Shown here: positions 19,460 through 29,462 of the stretch, in pieces
Layout: each line of letters starts with the position of its first letter
Position numbering within the stretch: position 1 is the stretch's first letter
Source: Blastomussa wellsi
Lineage: Eukaryota > Cnidaria > Anthozoa > Scleractinia > Plerogyridae
Length of the DNA stretch: 64,000 bases
Assembly (NCBI GenBank): GCA_947652115.1
Contig: OX393561.1
Coordinates: 25,103,689-25,167,688, forward strand
Direction of reading: 5' to 3'
The notes under the pieces: generated by a model
Told to the model about the DNA's origin: nothing
The model's database searches: none
What the model saw: the letters and a program-made list of their open reading frames with translations, nothing else
Translations under genes and position numbers: made by a program

Positions 19460-20071
19460 TTAATTGCGAACAAATTTTATTTCCGTTGGGCAACGAATTG
19501 CGCACTCAAGGTAGGAAAACTTATTTTTCCCCAACTTAAAAATGTATTCTTGGAACTCCTTTTTTGTAAGGACGCTGCCGGCGATTTCATCATAAAAATA
19601 TTTCAAAGACTTCAGTGAGGGCGTATAGATATAGAAAAGCACAATCGCAAATATGTTTCCGCGGAAAGAAGATGAGATGCTGGTATAATTTTGGGTAAGC
19701 ACCCACAGGCTGAGTCCTGAGTGGCGGGCGCTGAATCCGAGCTCGACCAGCGGGCCTGAGCGCTTTTTCACATCTTTCGAGGCAGCGCAGTCATCGAGGA
19801 TTATGCGCGTGTTGGTTTCATCAAAAGCTATGCCTACAATATTCAACCAGCGTTCCACCTCATTCTGTGCGCAAACGATAAAATAAAAATCCGGGTCCTC
19901 CGAAGCGAGGTCTTGATAAGTCTTGTTATGCAGTAATGTCGGGCAGATGAGCACGATGTAGTCGAACTTGCTGTGAAAAGGTCCGCAGAGCTGATCAACC
20001 ACAAACTGTGATTTCCCTGAATTTGTCGGGCCAACTATCAGAGCGTTGAACGGAATGATGTTTGGATCCAT
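19460..20071 (-). CDS. A32/FtsK-HerA-like DNA packaging ATPase
   Basis: 203 residues, intact. Walker A GPTNSGKSQFV at about residues 14-24, Walker B RIILDDCAAS at about 89-98, and a downstream GFSARHSGLSLWVLTQNYTS sensor-like block. Such ATPases pump genomic DNA into the capsid in Polintons, adintoviruses and nucleocytoplasmic large DNA viruses. Length is normal for the family. It sits 9 bases from the end of the 414-residue capsid candidate, the usual neighbourhood. Confidence 0.88.
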   Translation of the reverse strand: MDPNIIPFNALIVGPTNSGKSQFVVDQLCGPFHSKFDYIVLICPTLLHNKTYQDLASEDPDFYFIVCAQNEVERWLNIVGIAFDETNTRIILDDCAASKDVKKRSGPLVELGFSARHSGLSLWVLTQNYTSISSSFRGNIFAIVLFYIYTPSLKSLKYFYDEIAGSVLTKKEFQEYIFKLGKNKFSYLECAIRCPTEIKFVRN

Positions 20072-20080
20072 TTTTCCATA

Positions 20081-21325
20081 TTAGAATTGCACAGATTCTA
20101 ATTGCTGCTCCAATATATTCATTTGCGAGTCGCTGATCACGAAAACGTGGCAGTTCACATTGCCTGAGCCGATGAGATTTTGCTCGAGCTCCAGCTGAAC
20201 CCCGTCTTTTGTGTTCACAAGCCGTGTGCCGCTGCCGTGCAGTGTCTGATCTTTCATGGAGCGCAAATCAATCAGAAGCCCGAACTTGTCTTCGCTCCAG
20301 AACTTTTTCAGATTCATGTGCTTGTTTTTTGCCTTGCCAAAGAAGTGGTCAACTTCGCTCCAAAAATCTTTTCCTTCGAGACCGTTGTTGAAGAGCATGT
20401 TTGGCGTGCCATTCACCGTAACAGTGACTTTCGTGAGGTCTGGGTTGATGTACTTTTCTGAATCCCTGGTACCGGCTGTGTATGGCTCAATGAAGAGAAG
20501 AAGAATGCCTTTCAGGGATCTTCTCTGAGGGTTCACTCTGAGGTTAATCCTTGAGTCAACGTGTTTTGAAAAGGTGACCACCTCTTCCCGCATCACATGG
20601 TCGTATAAGAACTCCTTTCCCGAGGCGTAAACACTGCTTGCCGCGTCTGCCAAGGTCTTGCTTCTAATCATTTCGTACTCGAGCTGGATGTTTTTTAGCT
20701 TGTATTTTAGTTTATCCGGATCAGAGCCTTTGACAACCTGCGAGGCCGGTGCAAGTTTCAACTCAAAAACGAGATTGTGATAGAGCGCTTGGGGATAAAA
20801 GACTCTGTGGTTTTTCAGGATCTGGTGGTCCAGCCGGATTCGGTATTTCGTTCCGAAAACTTTTGAGAGCGCGTTTTCTGCGTCGACACCCGAGGTTTTC
20901 TTATCCTCAGTATTTGAGCGGATCTTGCAGAGATCTTCGCTTTGAATTCCATCGAGCAGCATGCCGTCACGCTCCTCCTGCGAGAGGAAAAGGTCCTCCC
21001 AGATTTTGAAGATGTCGTACCCCACCGTGTCCTGCACTGGGGTTCCAGCGTACTTCACAACCAGCGTCTCAACCAGAGCCCGTGTGACGTTTTGAACGAG
21101 GAAGTTGTCTGGGTCACCTCCAGAAAGATCGATGTCGAAAAGCAGTCCTAGAGAGCCTGGCACAAGGACCTCGTGCTCATTCAGCTTGGGTACATGAACA
21201 AAAAGGGTCTCGGTGGGGTTGGCTTCGCTACGATCAAAGGTGATGCGCTTGACCGTGCGCTCGGCTTTCATTGCGCCGGGTGTTTTTTCGCTGTGTGTTG
21301 GACGAAGGTTTGCTTGCACCGACAT
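20081..21325 (-). CDS. candidate capsid protein, 414 aa
   Basis: Intact, no membrane segment, mixed beta-rich sequence. Conserved-looking blocks include HEVLVPGSLGLLFDIDLSGG, VNPQRRSLKGILLLF, HMNLKKFWSEDKFGLLIDL and GSGNVNCHVFVISDSQ. Directly upstream of the packaging ATPase. Size and position suit a jelly-roll major capsid protein or another abundant virion protein. I cannot show a double jelly-roll by eye, and the 469-codon gene at 22374-23783 is the rival candidate. Same-family proteins are widespread in cnidarian genomes, by recollection. Confidence 0.55.
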   Translation of the reverse strand: MSVQANLRPTHSEKTPGAMKAERTVKRITFDRSEANPTETLFVHVPKLNEHEVLVPGSLGLLFDIDLSGGDPDNFLVQNVTRALVETLVVKYAGTPVQDTVGYDIFKIWEDLFLSQEERDGMLLDGIQSEDLCKIRSNTEDKKTSGVDAENALSKVFGTKYRIRLDHQILKNHRVFYPQALYHNLVFELKLAPASQVVKGSDPDKLKYKLKNIQLEYEMIRSKTLADAASSVYASGKEFLYDHVMREEVVTFSKHVDSRINLRVNPQRRSLKGILLLFIEPYTAGTRDSEKYINPDLTKVTVTVNGTPNMLFNNGLEGKDFWSEVDHFFGKAKNKHMNLKKFWSEDKFGLLIDLRSMKDQTLHGSGTRLVNTKDGVQLELEQNLIGSGNVNCHVFVISDSQMNILEQQLESVQF

Positions 21326-21365
21326 TTTCTATATTAAACAGAAAATTTTTTTTATTCAGTAGACA

Positions 21366-22480
21366 ATGGCGGAAGGTGGCAGTTTTAAAAATCCTGGTTT
21401 TTTGAACATCCCTTTGGTCACGAAGACCCTGACCTTGACGATGCTATCAACAACGATGGCGATGACAATGAACAAGAGGAAAATCGTCAAAACACAACCA
21501 CTCCTTTTGTGCCTGGCACCGCTTCGACACCCTATCACGGTGGCGAAGAAATTGAAATGGAAACAAGGCTTCACGAACAGAGCGGGCTGCCTGACACTTC
21601 TTACACCGAGGAAACCCCATTGGTGGGCAGCAGTGAACAAGCTTGGCTTGCTGCAAAAGAGATATTTCCGGACATGAGCTCAAGTGAGCTTGACTTTTTT
21701 TACAGCCCAAAAAACAGAAGGCTTCAAGTTAAAATGTTTGGCACTGGAAAAAAAGCATATGACCTGTTTTCCACAAAAAGTGGCAAACTTAATCCATGGC
21801 TTACCAAAGAAATAAAAACTGCCCTTGGAAAGTCCATTTATGAATCACAGGAAAACGTTCAGCAAGAACTGGCTGAAAAACAAAAAGAACTGGAAAAATC
21901 TTTATCTATGGCAAAAGGTCGTGAACAAGTTAAAAATGCCATGGAAGAAGAAAGAAACAGAATGAGAGTAATTGATGAACAGAGAGCTGCCCTTGAAGAT
22001 ACACTGAAACAGGCGAAAAAGGACCTTGAAAAAGAACATCAAGATAAAAGAAAGCAACTGGAACAAAAGAACAAAGCAGCAAAACAGGCGCTAAAATTAC
22101 AAGAAGATATTCAGAAGATCAGAGAAAAAAATGCCGGGCTTCAAGAGAAAATTGACACAGAAGCCTTCAACGAGCTGAAAGTTCAAAAAGCAGAACTGGA
22201 ACGTCAAAATGTAGAAGACAGGGCGGTCATCAACGATGAGAATGCCTCACCCTCTGATAAAGAAGCCACGGAAGCAAGAGTTGCGCAGCGTCTCGAAGAG
22301 ATCAACCAGGTTGACACACAGATTGAGGATATTGAACGGGAGAAGCCTCTTCGTGAAAAGGTCAAAGAGATCTTTAAAAAATACGGCGTGACAGTCGGTT
22401 CAATCCTTCAGCAGCTTTTTTTGTGCTTTTGTTTGCCCCGTCGTTTATCCCCAGCTTCATACCCGGAATCGCTTGTTTGA
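21366..22480 (+). pseudogene. coiled-coil protein, frameshifted and 3'-fused
   Basis: Plus strand, divergent from the capsid candidate (41-bp shared upstream region). From ATG 21366 the frame changes at a T-run near 21407; the acidic part follows (HEDPDLDDAINNDGDDNEQ). A globular block (AAKEIFPDMSSSELDFFYS) leads to about 180 residues of continuous coiled coil (AEKQKELEKSLSMAKGREQV onward) and EKVKEIFKKYGVTVGS. After about 22390 the frame is only the antisense of the 22374-23783 gene, so the natural C-terminus is lost. Structural or scaffold role is an inference. Confidence 0.5.
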
Positions 22481-23783
22481 GCTGGTTGTTGTAACCAACC
22501 GTGCTTTCTGTGTTTATAATCATCCGCGCAGGCATAAGCCAGGCTCCCGGGCAAACGGCAAGGTTCAAATGTACCTTTGCTTCATTGACCGCCAGTTGAT
22601 AACGCTGCACGCTTTTTGCAAGGTCAGGCAGCCTCACTGCGTCTTCCACCAAGACGTTGAACTCGGTCTGGGCCTCCTTTGCTCTGCCTCCAGCACCAAG
22701 AATGCTGCTGCGGACGTTGACTTGCGCACCCAAGATGCAGTACACAAATGCTTCAATAGACTGGTTTATTCTCGAAAGCCCAGCCTGGGTCAAACCTGCT
22801 GTGGTTTTTGGAGCAAACCAATTGAATTGCTCTTCAGCTGCGTCATTTCTGATGAAGCAAATTGAAATTCCTTTTTCAGACGCCCTTGGGTCCTCGTCGT
22901 CGAATTTTGCTTTTGCCGATGGATAGGGAACATTCAGGATGAAAGGATCTTGGCAATAAATATAAACGCTCCCCAACCCGTGATTCGGGCCATTCGTGAA
23001 GCGGAAATCAGTTGACGGGTCAATTCCGAACTCTGCACATAATCTTTTGAAAGAAGCTTCATCGTAACGATTGTTAAACTGACTCTATGTTTGGTCGCCA
23101 GGAAGCGCGCTAAAGCTTTGGATTCCTCCGAGTTGAAATAGGATGTGTCGTACCGTAAAGTAAACGTGAAAGATGTAAAAAGCTCGCACCTGCGGTGGCA
23201 GATTCAGCGTTGTGTTGTCTTTGTCAAATACTTCTCTTGAGATTCCGCAGCCTGTCATCGCACACCACACTGCGAAATTCATCTGCTGTTCCCAAAAAGA
23301 CAGATTTGGTCCCGTCAACCATTTTTTTGCTGGCTTTGACGTTTTGAACTTCAGCTGTTCTTTTTGGAATACCTCTCTGAACTTTGTTGAAAAATACTGA
23401 TCAGGGGTAACATAAATATCCACTTTGTTGTTGAATATTTTTTTCAAACTCGGTGCAGCTTCTTCGAATGGAACTGCTGGAACTGGTAGTGAACTTTTTT
23501 CTGGGCGTGGCGACAGTTGGAAAGGAAAACCGTCAACTTCAACCAAACCCAGAGGTCTTTTCATTTCTGCGCTCCAATATTTTGAATCTGAACCGAATAC
23601 GCTTTGTCGACTGTTGGGTCCCTCTTTGAAAAATATTTCTGCTGTTGCTGTGTTCTCCGGCGCAAAAAACACCTGGGCTTCAAATTTACTTTTGTCTGCC
23701 CTTGGAAACCGTGCATAAAAAGCTTCCCACGCGTTGGTTTTTGCAATGGCGGCCTGCGTTATTTTTCCGAGATATTCCAACAT
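22374..23783 (-). pseudogene. candidate capsid/structural protein, one TAG
   Basis: From ATG 23783 the frame runs 469 codons, with a single TAG at 23085-23087, to 22374. Blocks of note: AFYARFPRADKSKFEAQVFF, WEQQMNFAVWCAMTGCGISR, VRAFYIFHVYFTVRHILFQL, SRINQSIEAFVYCILGAQVN and VHLNLAVCPGAWLMPARMII. No membrane topology or enzyme motif. The size and the pairing with the penton-like gene make it a second capsid candidate. Its 3' end runs convergently into the coiled-coil gene, which suggests a deletion joined them. Identity unproven. Confidence 0.5.
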
Positions 23784-23825
23784 TGCGTTTATATATTTCC
23801 TTTTATTTTTCAATTGAAAATTTAT

Positions 23826-24548
23826 ATGGTACAAAATAAAATGGTTGTGCTTACTATTTCTACGTCGTCTAATCCATGCACCGTCAATTTTTACAACCCG
23901 ATTCCAAAGGCTGATTTTGTTAGACTGTTATCTTGTTCACTTCCAAATTCGTGGAATAATTTGAAAAAAGATGGCGTTGTTGCGATGTCTGATCTTGATG
24001 GAAAACACGCTGTTCCCATAACATTCCCCAAAGGGCATTACACTCTTGAAAGTATGGCACAAAATATAGAGCATGCTTTCGCTAAATTTGATGTGGAACT
24101 TCCCACCCAAATCAATACACCAGCTGGTGCAATGGTTATTGACAACTTTGGGAATAAAAAAATTTCTCTTGACAAAGACTTGGCAAATTTTCTTGGCATT
24201 TCCCGCACATTGTTTTTTAGAACTTTCGTTAAACGGCTTCGAATACCGACAAGCTACTTTGTCCATTGCGACTTGGTTGAGTACAATAAAAATTTGGTTA
24301 ATGGCAAAGCTTCAACCCTTCTTGCGAAGTTTGACATCCGAGGGGAAGCTTTCCAAAAAGTCCACTATCAAACGGGCAAACAGCCGCCCTTTCGTGACGC
24401 TGCTCCGCCTATTTATCCAGAGCTCCCCCACCGGAAAGAACCGATAATTTCCGTCTTGGTGAGATCTCCAAAATTGAAAAAGAAACCTCTGATGAGGTTG
24501 AACACCGAAGAGTTGTATAGAAAAAATACACGAAAGCCTGCAAAGTGA
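23826..24548 (+). CDS. penton/minor-capsid-like protein, 240 aa
   Basis: Divergent from the 469-codon gene (42-bp gap, AT-rich, likely a shared promoter). The core has ITFPKGHYTLESMAQNI, then KKISLDKDLANFLGI and YFVHCDLVEYNKNLVNGKAS, features found in single jelly-roll virion proteins of Polinton-like elements (by recollection, not verified). The C-terminal 50 residues (after QTGKQPPFRDAAPP) look unrelated, because the frame runs into the start region of the next gene. So the C-terminus is probably replaced. Confidence 0.5.
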   Translation: MVQNKMVVLTISTSSNPCTVNFYNPIPKADFVRLLSCSLPNSWNNLKKDGVVAMSDLDGKHAVPITFPKGHYTLESMAQNIEHAFAKFDVELPTQINTPAGAMVIDNFGNKKISLDKDLANFLGISRTLFFRTFVKRLRIPTSYFVHCDLVEYNKNLVNGKASTLLAKFDIRGEAFQKVHYQTGKQPPFRDAAPPIYPELPHRKEPIISVLVRSPKLKKKPLMRLNTEELYRKNTRKPAK

Positions 24549-25009
24549 TTCACTATTCCACGGTTTCTCTTGGAGTTGGAAGTGCATTCCTTTCTTCAGG
24601 TGCCGTCGCAAGTTCTTTAACTGGCGTTGGAATTGTTGTTGGTGCGCCTGTCGCCGGAATAGCTGCCCTCCTTGGATTTGCTTCGACAGGCCTTGCTGCT
24701 GTTAACAGGAAGCTTGAGAGGAAAGTCAAAAAACATTCAAAAATTCAAGCTTTGGCTCAAGCAAAACACGACTCTATCAAAAGTTCCGTTTCCCAAGCTC
24801 TGAATGACGGCAATGTTTCCGACGCTGAATTCAAAATGATCTCTCGTGAAATGGAAAAATATCGTGAATTAAAAGAAAGACTGCGAGAAAATTTCGCGGA
24901 AAAACCTTCCGATTCTCCGAATATGGAAACGATAAAAAAACAGCTTCGCCTCGAGCTTCGGAAAGAGTTTCTGAAAAAAATGTCGGCGTCCAACGCAAAT
25001 TTGAACTAA
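24410..25009 (+). pseudogene. glycine/alanine-rich membrane-active protein, one TAG
   Basis: The frame from about 24410 gives PPPERTDNFRLGEISKIEKE, a TAG at 24518-24520, then a hydrophobic Gly/Ala/Ser-rich region (SLGVGSAFLSSGAVASSLTG, then VGAPVAGIAALLGFASTGLA). A charged helical tail with SDAEFKMISREMEKYRELKE ends at 25009. The hydrophobic hairpin-like segment suggests membrane insertion. The start overlaps the penton-like gene in another frame, consistent with deletion between two neighbours. Function unknown. Confidence 0.45.
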
Positions 25010-25320
25010 ACTTTGAATCGAAAAAAAGAAAAATCTTTCTGAGTGTAATGCGTGATGTTGTCACGCGTGACGTTGTGTGATGTGTCATGCATGATATTGC
25101 GTGACAGGTCACATAAAGGAACAAAACCCTTGTCGGGGGGTGCTCGGTTGCTGTTTTTTGCCTGGCCGCGGCCAGGACTTTCGCTCCGCTGACAAGGCGG
25201 CTGTCAATTCCCATTTTACCTCTGGGAGCGAGGTTTGAAATCCCGCGGGGGGATTTCTGAGCACCCCCCTGTTACCAGTAGGGCCCAGGCGGGCTCACCC
25301 TAGGTAACAGAATTCAGAGA
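25010..25320. other. structured GC-rich non-coding island
   Basis: Contains the perfect 12-bp palindrome GTCACGCGTGAC (25060-25071) amid repeated GTGA(C/T) motifs. It also has the perfect 16-bp palindrome CCTGGCCGCGGCCAGG (25161-25176) and an 11-bp stem GGGGGGTGCTC / GAGCACCCCCC (25135-25145 with 25259-25269). In an AT-rich element this is striking. Possible roles are replication origin, packaging site or structured RNA; none is shown. Confidence 0.6.
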
Positions 25321-25619
25321 GTGGCCAACTCTCACCTCCCAAGGCATCATCAGAATTTGTGAGCTTACTGTTCGATAAGACATCTCGCATATATATTGTC
25401 ATCCGTCTGATTTTTCTTATCCTTTTGGTGCTCTTTCTCTGTCCTTTGCCAAATTTCACATTATTTTGGTGCATACGCATGCGCTTTTAGATTATGTCTG
25501 CATAATTTGAGGTTGACTGAATAACAAGCCAAAATGATCATGCTATTTCACACGATTTTCGTTATTTTTGTGGAATTTTCTTCGCCCGTTTGGCAGAAAG
25601 AGGTCAGACAGATAACTTA

Positions 25620-25865
25620 TCAAGTTGTTGAGGCGATTTGTGAAGCAGAAAGAAAAAAAAAACGGAATAAAATCGCAATCGCAATCGTGCGCTCGATCGA
25701 ATTGATTTTGTTTCTTACCTTCAGGACTTCGCATTGATACACCAGCTTCTGTGTGTCAAAAGATACTTCAAGTCTGCTGAGCTTTTTTGTCGAATTTTGC
25801 TCAAGTTTCATTTTCTTGGCCAAAATGGAATAGAATAACATTGTCCACCATGTTTTCTTCACCAA
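25620..25865 (-). CDS. unrecognised short ORF downstream of F-box-like gene
   Basis: 81 codons with ATG 25865 (VKKTWWTMLFYSILAKKMKL at the start) and a hydrophobic C-terminus. The start overlaps the end of the F-box-like gene. A further short minus-strand frame lies at 25295-25480. No domain; may be non-coding. Confidence 0.2.
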   Translation of the reverse strand: MVKKTWWTMLFYSILAKKMKLEQNSTKKLSRLEVSFDTQKLVYQCEVLKVRNKINSIERTIAIAILFRFFFLSASQIASTT

Positions 25866-26342
25866 ATTCCCGCCCCAGAGCCCAGGGTTTGTACTCGTTG
25901 AGCCTGGTAAAGACTTTCGGTTTTCCGAGAATCACGCTGCTGTTTCAAATGTAATTTTTTTATTTTGTTGTAGACGTATATTGCGTCTTCAAAGTCTTCT
26001 TTTTCTTCAATATCGTACAAAGGATAGCCGAAATAGTGTTTCTTTCCGTTTTTTTAAACACAGGCAACACAAATCATATATCACGCAGGTATTCATATTT
26101 TCCCAAGCCATAATTTTGGTAATCTGCTCATTCTCTTCACAAAATGCTTTCGATTCAATTTCGTGGTGAATTAAGTCAAACCCAAGGTCCAATTTCTGCT
26201 TTATCTTTAAGGTAAGATATTCTTTGTATATTTTCTCACGTAGCTCGGCTGGGAGGTTTTGAATTGCCTCTGTAATCGTGCCGTCAAACGGCTTTCCCTC
26301 ATGTTTTGCTTCGCAGCCGTTTTGCTCAAATTCGTTTGCCAT
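25859..26342 (-). pseudogene. F-box-like accessory protein, frameshifted
   Basis: ATG 26342 lies next to the internal TIR. The N-terminal part has an F-box-like helix pair (AIQNLPAELREKIYKEYLTL) followed by KIKQKLDLGFDLIHHEI and a Cys-containing stretch (VIYDLCCLCLK). A shift in the A-run near 26052 leads to KHYFGYPLYDIEEKEDFEDA and a basic tail ending at 25859. F-box-type proteins recruit ubiquitin ligases; an anti-host role is inference. The gene is broken in both copies of the duplication. Confidence 0.45.
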
Positions 26343-26344
26343 GT

Positions 26345-26711
26345 GTTCGTATATTCTTGTGCGGATATTTCTTCAACTGGAAAATTAATTCTGGCGCAAA
26401 TATACTTGTGCTGATATTTCTTCAAATGGAAAATTAATTCTGGCGCAAATACACAGTGCATGCATTTCTTCAACAGGGAATATTGGTTGGTTTGTTGTTT
26501 CGCTTGGCTCGCTTGGCTGGTTTGTTCACCGCTTGGCACACCTCAATGCTTTTCCGCCGCTAGTCCGCCGCTTGGTTGGTTTGTCCGCCGCTTGGCACAC
26601 CTCAAGCTACCAACCCGCTGGCACCCCTCCTGTCACCCCCTGCCACAACCCCTGGCACCACCCCCCTGCCACCCCTGCCACCACCCCCCTGCCGCACCCT
26701 GGCACTCCTGA
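26345..26711 (-). repeat. internal (third) copy of the TIR
   Basis: Same sequence and orientation as the right terminal repeat, with two TGCGCCAGAATTAATTTTCC-type units (read on the minus strand) and the C-rich CCACCCCCCTGCC end. It lacks the outermost about 37 bp, being cut at the duplication junction. Confidence 0.88.
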
Positions 26712-26832
26712 TAAAGAAGCCACGGAAGCAAGAGTTGCGCAGCGTCTCGAAGAGATCAACCAGGTTGACACACAGATTGAGGATATTGAACGGGAGAAGC
26801 CTCTTCGTGAAAAGGTCAAAGAGATCTTTAAA
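26712..26832 (+). pseudogene. coiled-coil gene tail, duplicated 3' fragment
   Basis: Only the C-terminal about 40 codons (ARVAQRLEEINQVDTQIEDI) are present, joined in frame to TIR-derived Pro/His-rich codons upstream. It is a by-product of the duplication breakpoint and has no start of its own. Confidence 0.75.
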
Positions 26833-28236
26833 AAATATGGCGTGACAGTCGGTTCAATCCTTCAGCAGCTTTTTTTGTGCTTTTGTTTGCCCCGTCGTTT
26901 ATCCCCAGCTTCATACCCGGAATCGCTTGTTTGAGCTGGTTGTTGTAACCAACCGTGCTTTCTGTGTTTATAATCATCCGCGCAGGCATAAGCCAGGCTC
27001 CCGGGCAAACGGCAAGGTTCAAATGTACCTTTGCTTCATTGACCGCCAGTTGATAACGCTGCACGCTTTTTGCAAGGTCAGGCAGCCTCACTGCGTCTTC
27101 CACCAAGACGTTGAACTCGGTCTGGGCCTCCTTTGCTCTGCCTCCAGCACCAAGAATGCTGCTGCGGACGTTGACTTGCGCACCCAAGATGCAGTACACA
27201 AATGCTTCAATAGACTGGTTTATTCTCGAAAGCCCAGCCTGGGTCAAACCTGCTGTGGTTTTTGGAGCAAACCAATTGAATTGCTCTTCAGCTGCGTCAT
27301 TTCTGATGAAGCAAATTGAAATTCCTTTTTCAGACGCCCTTGGGTCCTCGTCGTCGAATTTTGCTTTTGCCGATGGATAGGGAACATTCAGGATGAAAGG
27401 ATCTTGGCAATAAATATAAACGCTCCCCAACCCATGATTCGGGCCATTCGTGAAGCGGAAATCAGTTGACGGGTCAATTCCGAACTCTGCACATAATCTT
27501 TTGAAAGAAGCTTCATCGTAACGATTGTTAAACTGACTCTATGTTTGGTCGCCAGGAAGCGCGCTAAAGCTTTGGATTCCTCCGAGTTGAAATAGGATGT
27601 GTCGTACCGTAAAGTAAACGTGAAAGATGTAAAAAGCTCGCACCTGCGGTGGCAGATTCAGCGTTGTGTTGTCTTTGTCAAATACTTCTCTTGAGATTCC
27701 GCAGCCTGTCATCGCACACCACACTGCGAAATTCATCTGCTGTTCCAAAAAAGACAGATTTGGTCCCGTCAACCATTTTTTTGCTGGCTTTGACGTTTTG
27801 AACTTCAGCTGTTCTTTTTGGAATACCTCTCTGAACTTTGTTGAAAAATACTGATCAGGGGTAACATAAATATCCACTTTGTTGTTGAATATTTTTTTCA
27901 AACTCGGTGCAGCTTCTTCGAATGGAACTGCTGGAACTGGTAGTGAACTTTTTTCTGGGCGTGGCGACAGTTGGAAAGGAAAACCGTCAACTTCAACCAA
28001 ACCCAGAGGTCTTTTCATTTCTGCGCTCCAATATTTTGAATCTGAACCGAATACGCTTTGTCGACTGTTGGGTCCCTCTTGAAAAATATTTCTGCTGTTG
28101 CTGTGTTCTCCGGCGCAAAAAACACCTGGGCTTCAAATTTACTTTTGTCTGCCCTTGGAAACCGTGCATAAAAAGCTTCCCACGCGTTGGTTTTTGCAAT
28201 GGCGGCCTGCGTTATTTTTCCGAGATATTCCAACAT
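26828..28236 (-). pseudogene. second copy of the 469-codon structural gene
   Basis: Carries the shared TAG at 27539-27541 and an extra private lesion: one T lost in CTCTTTG near 28079, which shifts the frame after about residue 52. Also one missense change (Trp to Leu near 27747). So this copy is more damaged than 22374-23783. Confidence 0.8.
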
Positions 28237-28278
28237 TGCGTTTATATATTTCCTTTTATTTTTCAATTGAAAATTTAT

Positions 28279-29001
28279 ATGGTACAAAATAAAATGGTTG
28301 TGCTTACTATTTCTACGTCGTCTAATCCATGCACCGTCAATTTTTACAACCCGATTCCAAAGGCTGATTTTGTTAGACTGTTATCTTGTTCACTTCCAAA
28401 TTCGTGGAATAATTTGAAAAAAGATGGCGTTGTTGCGATGTCTGATCTTGATGGAAAACACGCTGTTCCCATAACATTCCCCAAAGGGCATTACACTCTT
28501 GAAAGTATGGCACAAAATATAGAGCATGCTTTCGCTAAATTTGATGTGGAACTTCCCACCCAAATCAATACACCAGCTGGTGCAATGGTTATTGACAACT
28601 TTGGGAATAAAAAAATTTCTCTTGACAAAGACTTGGCAAATTTTCTTGGCATTTCCCGCACATTGTTTTTTAGAACTTTCGTTAAACGGCTTCGAATACC
28701 GACAAGCTACTTTGTCCATTGCGACTTGGTTGAGTACAATAAAAATTTGGTTAATGGCAAAGCTTCAACCCTTCTTGCGAAGTTTGACATCCGAGGGGAA
28801 GCTTTCCAAAAAGTCCACTATCAAACGGGCAAACAGCCGCCCTTTCGTGACGCTGCTCCGCCTATTTATCCAGAGCTCCCCCACCGGAAAGAACCGATAA
28901 TTTCCGTCTTGGTGAGATCTCCAAAATTGAAAAAGAAACCTCTGATGAGGTTGAACACCGAAGAGTTGTATAGAAAAAATACACGAAAGCCTGCAAAGTG
29001 A
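28279..29001 (+). CDS. second copy of the penton-like gene
   Basis: Identical by eye to 23826-24548 over the whole frame, with the same replaced C-terminus and the same 42-bp spacing from the divergent gene. Confidence 0.5.
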   Translation: MVQNKMVVLTISTSSNPCTVNFYNPIPKADFVRLLSCSLPNSWNNLKKDGVVAMSDLDGKHAVPITFPKGHYTLESMAQNIEHAFAKFDVELPTQINTPAGAMVIDNFGNKKISLDKDLANFLGISRTLFFRTFVKRLRIPTSYFVHCDLVEYNKNLVNGKASTLLAKFDIRGEAFQKVHYQTGKQPPFRDAAPPIYPELPHRKEPIISVLVRSPKLKKKPLMRLNTEELYRKNTRKPAK

Positions 29002-29462
29002 TTCACTATTCCACGGTTTCTCTTGGAGTTGGAAGTGCATTCCTTTCTTCAGGTGCCGTCGCAAGTTCTTTAACTGGCGTTGGAATTGTTGTTGGTGCGC
29101 CTGTCGCCGGAATAGCTGCCCTCCTTGGATTTGCTTCGACAGGCCTTGCTGCTGTTAACAGGAAGCTTGAGAGGAAAGTCAAAAAACATTCAAAAATTCA
29201 AGCTTTGGCTCAAGCAAAACACGACTCTATCAAAAGTTCCGTTTCCCAAGCTCTGAATGACGGCAATGTTTCCGACGCTGAATTCAAAATGATCTCTCGT
29301 GAAATGGAAAAATATCGTGAATTAAAAGAAAGACTGCGAGAAAATTTCGCGGAAAAACCTTCCGATTCTCCGAATATGGAAACGATAAAAAAACAGCTTC
29401 GCCTCGAGCTTCGGAAAGAGTTTCTGAAAAAAATGTCGGCGTCCAACGCAAATTTGAACTAA
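28863..29462 (+). pseudogene. second copy of the Gly/Ala-rich protein gene
   Basis: Same sequence as 24410-25009, including the TAG (28971-28973). The lesion is therefore older than the duplication. Confidence 0.45.

Larger units (their letters stand above)
22258..26711 (+). repeat. source copy of internal tandem duplication
   Basis: 4,454 bp repeated directly as 26712-31165. The unit starts inside the coiled-coil gene and ends inside the right TIR. The bases CTGA are shared by the 5' break (22254-22257) and the TIR break (26708-26711), the microhomology at the join. By eye the two copies differ at only about five places. Confidence 0.9.

Noticed and set aside
22387..22865. Plus-strand frames overlapping 22374-22976
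   Set aside because: Antisense shadows of the 469-codon gene, with no domain.
23604..23825. Plus-strand N-terminal extension of the penton-like gene
   Set aside because: It is antisense to the 469-codon gene; the real start is the ATG at 23826 after the intergenic gap.
25010..25320. CRISPR array or bacterial terminator
   Set aside because: The palindromes are not regularly spaced repeats with spacers, and the surroundings are eukaryotic.
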